Assembly: GCA_900756545.1 (NCBI GenBank)
Contig: CAAEKO010000037.1
Coordinates: forward strand, 1-18,723
DNA: 18,723 nt
Source of the DNA: Clostridia bacterium
GTDB taxonomy: Bacteria > Bacillota > Clostridia > UBA1381
Direction: 5' to 3'
Below the pieces are notes generated by a model. That model did no database searches, had not been told where the DNA came from, and worked only from the letters and a program-made list of their open reading frames with translations. A program made the position numbers and the translations under genes. This document shows positions 15,111-18,723 of this stretch, one piece after another. Position 1 is the stretch's first letter. Each line of letters starts with the position of its first letter.

Positions 15111-15134
15111 CCATAACAAATACTTCATGTGAAA

Positions 15135-15163
15135 AGCCTGTCCTTATGGACAGGCTCTTTTAT
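15135..15163 (+). terminator. Strong rho-independent terminator downstream of noc
   Basis: AGCCTGTCC (15135-15143), loop TTAT and GGACAGGCT (15148-15156) form a perfect 9-bp stem followed by CTTTTATT. AAAA lies on the other side, so it may also end the minus-strand operon that stops at 15208. Confidence 0.85.
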
Positions 15164-15207
15164 TCTATCACAGGCTGTACAGACGACTTTTTCAGTATCT
15201 TATACGC

Positions 15208-15813
15208 TCACTCCGAATATTCCCGCACTCGAAACTCCACGCCGGTTTCCTCCGCGATCTTCCGGCATACCGCAATATCATCCTGCCCGATAACATCAAC
15301 TACGCTTAAAACCACATGGGGGACATGAGACTTTGCCTTTTTCGCAAAGTCCAGCAAAGCATCAAAGCCCGCCTCCCCATAATCGCACACACATATTTCC
15401 TGGTATTCTTCTGCATTTTTAGCATTAAGGCTAATGGATACTATATCTACGATACCCGACATTTCCGGCGTAATATCCTTGCCATAATAATGGTTTGCGT
15501 GGCCGTTGGTGTTGATCCGTACTAGACAACCGCTGTTCTCCTTGATGTACCGTGCCGCCGCAAATAGCTGCTCCGCCCGCAGGAGAGGTTCTCCATACCC
15601 GCAGAATACGATCTGATCATATTTTTGAAAATCCCGTGCTTCTAAAGCTCGGATAATTTCCTCTGTCTCTGGCTCATGCTCCAACCATAGGTCTATTCCA
15701 TCCACACCGGCCGGCGTGAACCGAATGCAAAATTTGCATTTGTTTGTACACCGGTTTGTCATATTTACATATAAATGTCCCTGATAAGGGTATACAATAT
15801 TCATCGCACTCAT
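15208..15813 (-). CDS. TatD-associated radical SAM protein
   Basis: This 201-residue protein has the radical-SAM cluster motif CTNKCKFC (C22, C26, C29), which binds a 4Fe-4S cluster to cleave S-adenosylmethionine. CGYGEP (71-76) is the second, SAM-contacting motif. It matches the family of radical SAM proteins known by their place beside TatD nucleases; its substrate is not established. It is shorter than most radical SAM enzymes and has no visible SPASM or extra cysteine domain. GAGGA lies about 8 nt before the ATG at 15813, inside the end of tatD, and only GCG separates the tatD stop from this start. It is the last gene of the operon. Confidence 0.9.
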   Translation of the reverse strand: MSAMNIVYPYQGHLYVNMTNRCTNKCKFCIRFTPAGVDGIDLWLEHEPETEEIIRALEARDFQKYDQIVFCGYGEPLLRAEQLFAAARYIKENSGCLVRINTNGHANHYYGKDITPEMSGIVDIVSISLNAKNAEEYQEICVCDYGEAGFDALLDFAKKAKSHVPHVVLSVVDVIGQDDIAVCRKIAEETGVEFRVREYSE

Positions 15814-15816
15814 CGC

Positions 15817-16587
15817 TTAATCCTCGATTCCAAATATGTGTTTGGCGTTCTCACAGGTAACGCATTCTACTTCTTCTACTGGTATTCCCTTAATCTGCGC
15901 CAGTTTTTCCGCTACGAAATGGATAAACAGGGAGCTATTCCGCTGCCCCCGCTTCGGCTCTGGCGTCAGATATGGACAGTCCGTTTCCAGAACGATCCTG
16001 TCCAGCGGTACATACCTTGCCACTTCTATGGGCCGTACGGATTTCTTAAAGGTCAATGTGCCCCCAAAGGCAATGTACATTCCCCAGTCCAGCACTTCCC
16101 GGGCCATTTCCACACTGCCCGCATAGCAATGAAATATACCGCCCGTGTCCCAAATTTGATGCGCTCTGAGTATATCCATCGTATCCTGATGGGCGTCCCG
16201 GTCATGGATAATCACCGGCAGGCTGGTTTCCCGGGCTAAATCCACCTGCCGGGCAAACCAGTGCTTCTGCAGATCGCGGGGAGAGTTATTATAGTAATAA
16301 TCCAGACCGATCTCTCCAATAGCACGTACCTTATCCAGCTTGGCATAAGTCAGAATTTTATCCATGTCTGCCTCGGTCATGTTCTCCACCTCATGGGGAT
16401 GTACGCCTACAGACGCATACACAAACGGATATTTCTTCGTAATATCCAGTATGCAGTCCATTTCCGGCAAGGCGGCACAGGCATTTAAAATATAGCCTAC
16501 ATTGTTTTCCGGCATAGCGTCCAGAACTGCTTCCCTATCCCCATCAAACCGCTCGTCATTGTAATGTGCATGTGAATCAAAAAGCAT
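15817..16587 (-). CDS. tatD: TatD family metal-dependent nuclease
   Basis: This is a 256-residue TIM-barrel hydrolase of the TatD/YabD DNase group. Metal ligands are visible: HxH in FDSHAHYND (H6, H8), E92 in GEIGLDYYY, H128 in VIIHDRDAH, H153 in FHCYAG and D203 in LETDCPYLTP. ASVGVHPHE is a further family signature. The ATG at 16587 is chosen because AGGAAGGGG lies 6-8 nt upstream; the longer frame from 16623 would run through that site. The start follows the membrane-protease stop as TAATATG, so translation is probably coupled. Homologues act on DNA 3' ends; pairing with the radical SAM gene points to a linked function. Confidence 0.94.
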   Translation of the reverse strand: MLFDSHAHYNDERFDGDREAVLDAMPENNVGYILNACAALPEMDCILDITKKYPFVYASVGVHPHEVENMTEADMDKILTYAKLDKVRAIGEIGLDYYYNNSPRDLQKHWFARQVDLARETSLPVIIHDRDAHQDTMDILRAHQIWDTGGIFHCYAGSVEMAREVLDWGMYIAFGGTLTFKKSVRPIEVARYVPLDRIVLETDCPYLTPEPKRGQRNSSLFIHFVAEKLAQIKGIPVEEVECVTCENAKHIFGIED

Positions 16588-16588
16588 A

Positions 16589-17545
16589 TTATCCCCTTCC
16601 TGCCGTAAACCCGGTTTCCGCAATAAGCTGGCGCATGTCAGCGGCCATATCCCCGCTTATCATTCTGTTCGCCATAATTGCAGTGTTAAACACAGCAATC
16701 AGCACGATCAGAATAATCATAGCAGATGAAACGCCTATCCGTATACCGCTTTTCATTTGTATGTTCTCTTTCCATGGCCCGTCCAGCAGCTTCAAAAAGC
16801 GCCACACTGCAAACGGACACAATACAGCAAGTGAAATTGAAACTATCGTCACACCGCCGCTTTCTGCCCAACTGCTCTGCGCCAGCATTAAGGACAGTAT
16901 CGCAAAAAAATTGTTTGCAGCATGCATAAGCATGCTGGGCCAGATCGAACCCGTAGCATGCCGAATTACAGCGAACAGCACGCCAAGAAAGAAAATCGGC
17001 AAGATACTCTGAATCTCCAGATGCAGCGCCGCAAACAGACATGCGCTGCCCAGCACCATTATCAGAAAACCATATTTCTCCAGAAGCTTCATAATCACGC
17101 CCCGGCACAGTACCTCCTCAAAGACTGGGGCGGCAATACACAGCGCAATAAACGTCAGGATAAATGTACCTATACTATCGGGAGCCGGAATGCTATCCTG
17201 CGCTGTGCCGAATAGAATATAGAAGACAGCATTCACAGGCCCCATGGCATACCCAATAAATTGCTGTATCATGATCGGCAGCAGAATACAATATGGTATA
17301 ATCCGTGGGGAAAACCCCTTAGCTGGTACGGTTTCCAAAACTTTGCCGCCGTCCTGCACCACCCATATTCCCCCGATTACGATTGGAACAAGCAGCGAGG
17401 CCGAACCGAAAATCAAAACTGGGTAAAGATAGTTTATCTCCAGAAGAAAACAAACAGTTATAATGCCTGTACTAGCGGCCTGCTGGATACACAAAGCAAT
17501 CAACGCTAACCACCAGCTTCGCTGAAACCCCCTATTCACAAACAA
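16589..17545 (-). CDS. CPBP (CAAX/Abi) family intramembrane glutamic protease
   Basis: This 318-residue membrane protein has about eight hydrophobic segments. The CPBP active-site motifs are FEEVLCRG (E143, E144, R148), FAALHLE with H175, and HAANNFF (H208, N212). Relatives cleave prenylated or membrane proteins, or act in bacteriocin self-immunity; the substrate here is unknown. The last 50 residues add a membrane segment near 272-290 and a short soluble tail. No ATG lies near the start. TTG at 17545 has GGAAAG 8 nt upstream and GTG at 17539 is an alternative; both overlap the cyclo-ligase gene. Its end carries the tatD ribosome site. Confidence 0.88.
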   Translation of the reverse strand: MFVNRGFQRSWWLALIALCIQQAASTGIITVCFLLEINYLYPVLIFGSASLLVPIVIGGIWVVQDGGKVLETVPAKGFSPRIIPYCILLPIMIQQFIGYAMGPVNAVFYILFGTAQDSIPAPDSIGTFILTFIALCIAAPVFEEVLCRGVIMKLLEKYGFLIMVLGSACLFAALHLEIQSILPIFFLGVLFAVIRHATGSIWPSMLMHAANNFFAILSLMLAQSSWAESGGVTIVSISLAVLCPFAVWRFLKLLDGPWKENIQMKSGIRIGVSSAMIILIVLIAVFNTAIMANRMISGDMAADMRQLIAETGFTAGRG

Positions 17546-18089
17546 TCAACTCGCTTTCCGTAATAATACAGTCCATAGGCACGTCGTGGGGCTGAGAAAA
17601 AACGTCGTCTATGATTTGAAAATTGTAGGCCAGCGCAGCCTTCCACGCCCGTGTATTTCGCAGAAGCTTATCATAGTAGCCCATTCCAAAGCCAATCCGA
17701 CCGCCCCGGCGGTCAAATGCGATTCCCGGCACGAGGATCATATCCAGCTTATCCGGAGCTTCCGGCAGACAATTTTTCGGCTCTAAAATCCCATACGCTC
17801 CGGGTCGTAGGTCAGCCATGCCTTTGATCCGCACAGGATAAGCCTCTCTTTTCTCCATATCACATACCGGCACATACACAGACTTTCCATCAGCCCACAG
17901 ACAGGCAAGCAGACCCATAGTATCCACTTCCCCAAAAGCGGAGCAGTAGGCCATAACGGTTCCCGATTCCTGATAGAATGCCGTGTCTGTCAGCCGTCTG
18001 ATGATCTTCCCGCTCTTTTCCGCGATCTCCACTCTATCCAGCCCGCTTCTTCTCTTCTTAAATACAGCCCGCAATTCCTGCTTTGTCAA
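17532..18089 (-). CDS. 5-formyltetrahydrofolate cyclo-ligase
   Basis: This 185-residue cytoplasmic enzyme converts 5-formyl-THF to 5,10-methenyl-THF using ATP, returning a storage folate to one-carbon metabolism. The signature MILVPGIAFDRRGGRIGFGMGYYDKLL lies at 117-143; it supplies the phosphate and folate contacts. The N-terminal MTKQELRAVFKKRR holds the conserved basic residues of the ATP site. The start codon is TTG at 18089, overlapping the preceding stop as TTGA, with AAAGGA 11 nt upstream. It overlaps the membrane-protease gene by 14 nt. Confidence 0.94.
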   Translation of the reverse strand: MTKQELRAVFKKRRSGLDRVEIAEKSGKIIRRLTDTAFYQESGTVMAYCSAFGEVDTMGLLACLWADGKSVYVPVCDMEKREAYPVRIKGMADLRPGAYGILEPKNCLPEAPDKLDMILVPGIAFDRRGGRIGFGMGYYDKLLRNTRAWKAALAYNFQIIDDVFSQPHDVPMDCIITESELIVCE

Positions 18090-18619
18090 TACTGCATCAT
18101 TCCTTTGATTTTATCTGCTGTTTCCTTATCTTTTAGTATTTCAACGATTTTAAATCCAAATTCAGCCGCCGCGCCGGCGCCTTTTCCCGTAAGCATTTTC
18201 CCATCCAGCACGACCTTTTCCCCGGTAATTTCCGCGCCGTGGAGCTTATCCTCATAGCCCGGGAAACAGGTTGCCCTTTTCCCATTCAGGAGTCCTTTTT
18301 TACCGGGAATCGACGGTGCAGCGCAAATAGACGCAATATATATCCCCCGGGCAAAAGCGTCATTCATCAGGCCATGTACTGTGTTGCTTGCATCCAGCTT
18401 TTCGTGGCCCGGCCCGCCCGGCAGCATGAGCAAGTCCATATCTTCCCTATCCACATTCCCGATTTCAATGTCAGCCTCTACTGTGATCCCATGGGAACCG
18501 GTTACCTTCTGTCCATATACGCCTGCTGTTTTTACATCAATCCCGGCTCTGCGCATAATATCCAGCGGCTCCAACGCCTCAATCTCTTCAAATCCATCCG
18601 CCAGTAAAATATAAACCAT
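18086..18619 (-). CDS. DJ-1/PfpI family protein
   Basis: This 177-residue cytoplasmic protein has the DJ-1 fold. The nucleophile elbow is ASICAAPS with C99, and the acidic partner lies in DGFEEIE (residues 8-14). LMLPGGPGHEKL (64-75) and the late GKMLTGKGAGAAAEFGF segment complete the family pattern. Relatives act as glyoxalases, deglycases, chaperones or stress proteins, and the exact activity cannot be read here. AAAGGAGAG precedes the ATG by 7-8 nt and lies within the last codons of the upstream frame. The stop overlaps the cyclo-ligase start. Confidence 0.92.
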   Translation of the reverse strand: MVYILLADGFEEIEALEPLDIMRRAGIDVKTAGVYGQKVTGSHGITVEADIEIGNVDREDMDLLMLPGGPGHEKLDASNTVHGLMNDAFARGIYIASICAAPSIPGKKGLLNGKRATCFPGYEDKLHGAEITGEKVVLDGKMLTGKGAGAAAEFGFKIVEILKDKETADKIKGMMQY

Positions 18620-18621
18620 TT

Positions 18622-18723
18622 TTATCTCTCCTTTAATAACAAAGCATATTTAAATAATTCGTTTCCTTTCGGAACAGACCCTTTAGCAATTCTGCTTTTC
18701 CGCTGAGCATGTTCATGCGTACA
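18622..18723 (-). CDS. C-terminal end of an unidentified upstream gene (partial)
   Basis: The minus strand is open from the window edge for 33 codons to a TAA at 18624-18622. It includes HEHAQRKSRIAKGSVPKGN and ends FKYALLLKER. The stop is 2 nt from the DJ-1-family ATG, and the ribosome site of that gene lies inside this frame, as in the other junctions of this operon. I do not recognise the family. Confidence 0.5.
   Translation of the reverse strand, partial: CTHEHAQRKSRIAKGSVPKGNELFKYALLLKER

Overview
The window looks like a chromosomal segment of a gut-type Firmicute of class Clostridia. Supporting signs are AGGAGG-like ribosome sites before most genes, a Noc-type ParB next to rsmG, a complete pst-phoU-phoB-phoR operon, a TatD-associated radical SAM gene, and AT-rich spacers between genes of roughly balanced base composition. 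This is core chromosome with one small accessory insertion. I see no tRNA, rRNA, CRISPR array or prophage block.

Left part (1-2077, minus strand): a purine-salvage pair, an AzgA/NCS2-type purine permease followed by a PRTase. The PRTase loses its family similarity about 76 bases from the window edge. There the plus strand instead reads like a short piece of HslU, which suggests a junction or contig-end chimera. The permease promoter has a 27-bp palindrome over its -10 box. Then comes a serine recombinase (2078-3583) with a translationally coupled 58-codon ORF in front and a terminator behind.

Middle (3784-10439, plus strand): the phosphate regulon pstS-pstC-pstA-pstB-phoU-phoB-phoR, preceded by PhoP-box-like repeats and almost entirely overlapping or abutting. 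The transporter imports phosphate, PhoU and PstB report flux to the kinase PhoR, and PhoB acts on the boxes. A second, probably constitutive promoter lies at the phoU/phoB junction.

Centre-right: gltA (citrate synthase) and holB (DNA polymerase III delta') on the minus strand. Their spacer holds two near-identical -10 boxes and a hairpin whose loop can pair with downstream leader sequence. Divergently, rsmG and noc lie on the plus strand. The rsmG-noc spacer contains a promoter followed exactly at its expected transcription start by a 15-bp perfect long-range stem enclosing a rod-like fold. This is the best candidate in the window for an undescribed structured RNA.

Right part (15208-18723, minus strand): a tightly coupled operon running partial unknown gene, DJ-1/PfpI protein, 5-formyl-THF cyclo-ligase, CPBP membrane protease, TatD nuclease and TatD-associated radical SAM protein. 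Gaps are 3 nt or less or the genes overlap, and two starts are TTG.
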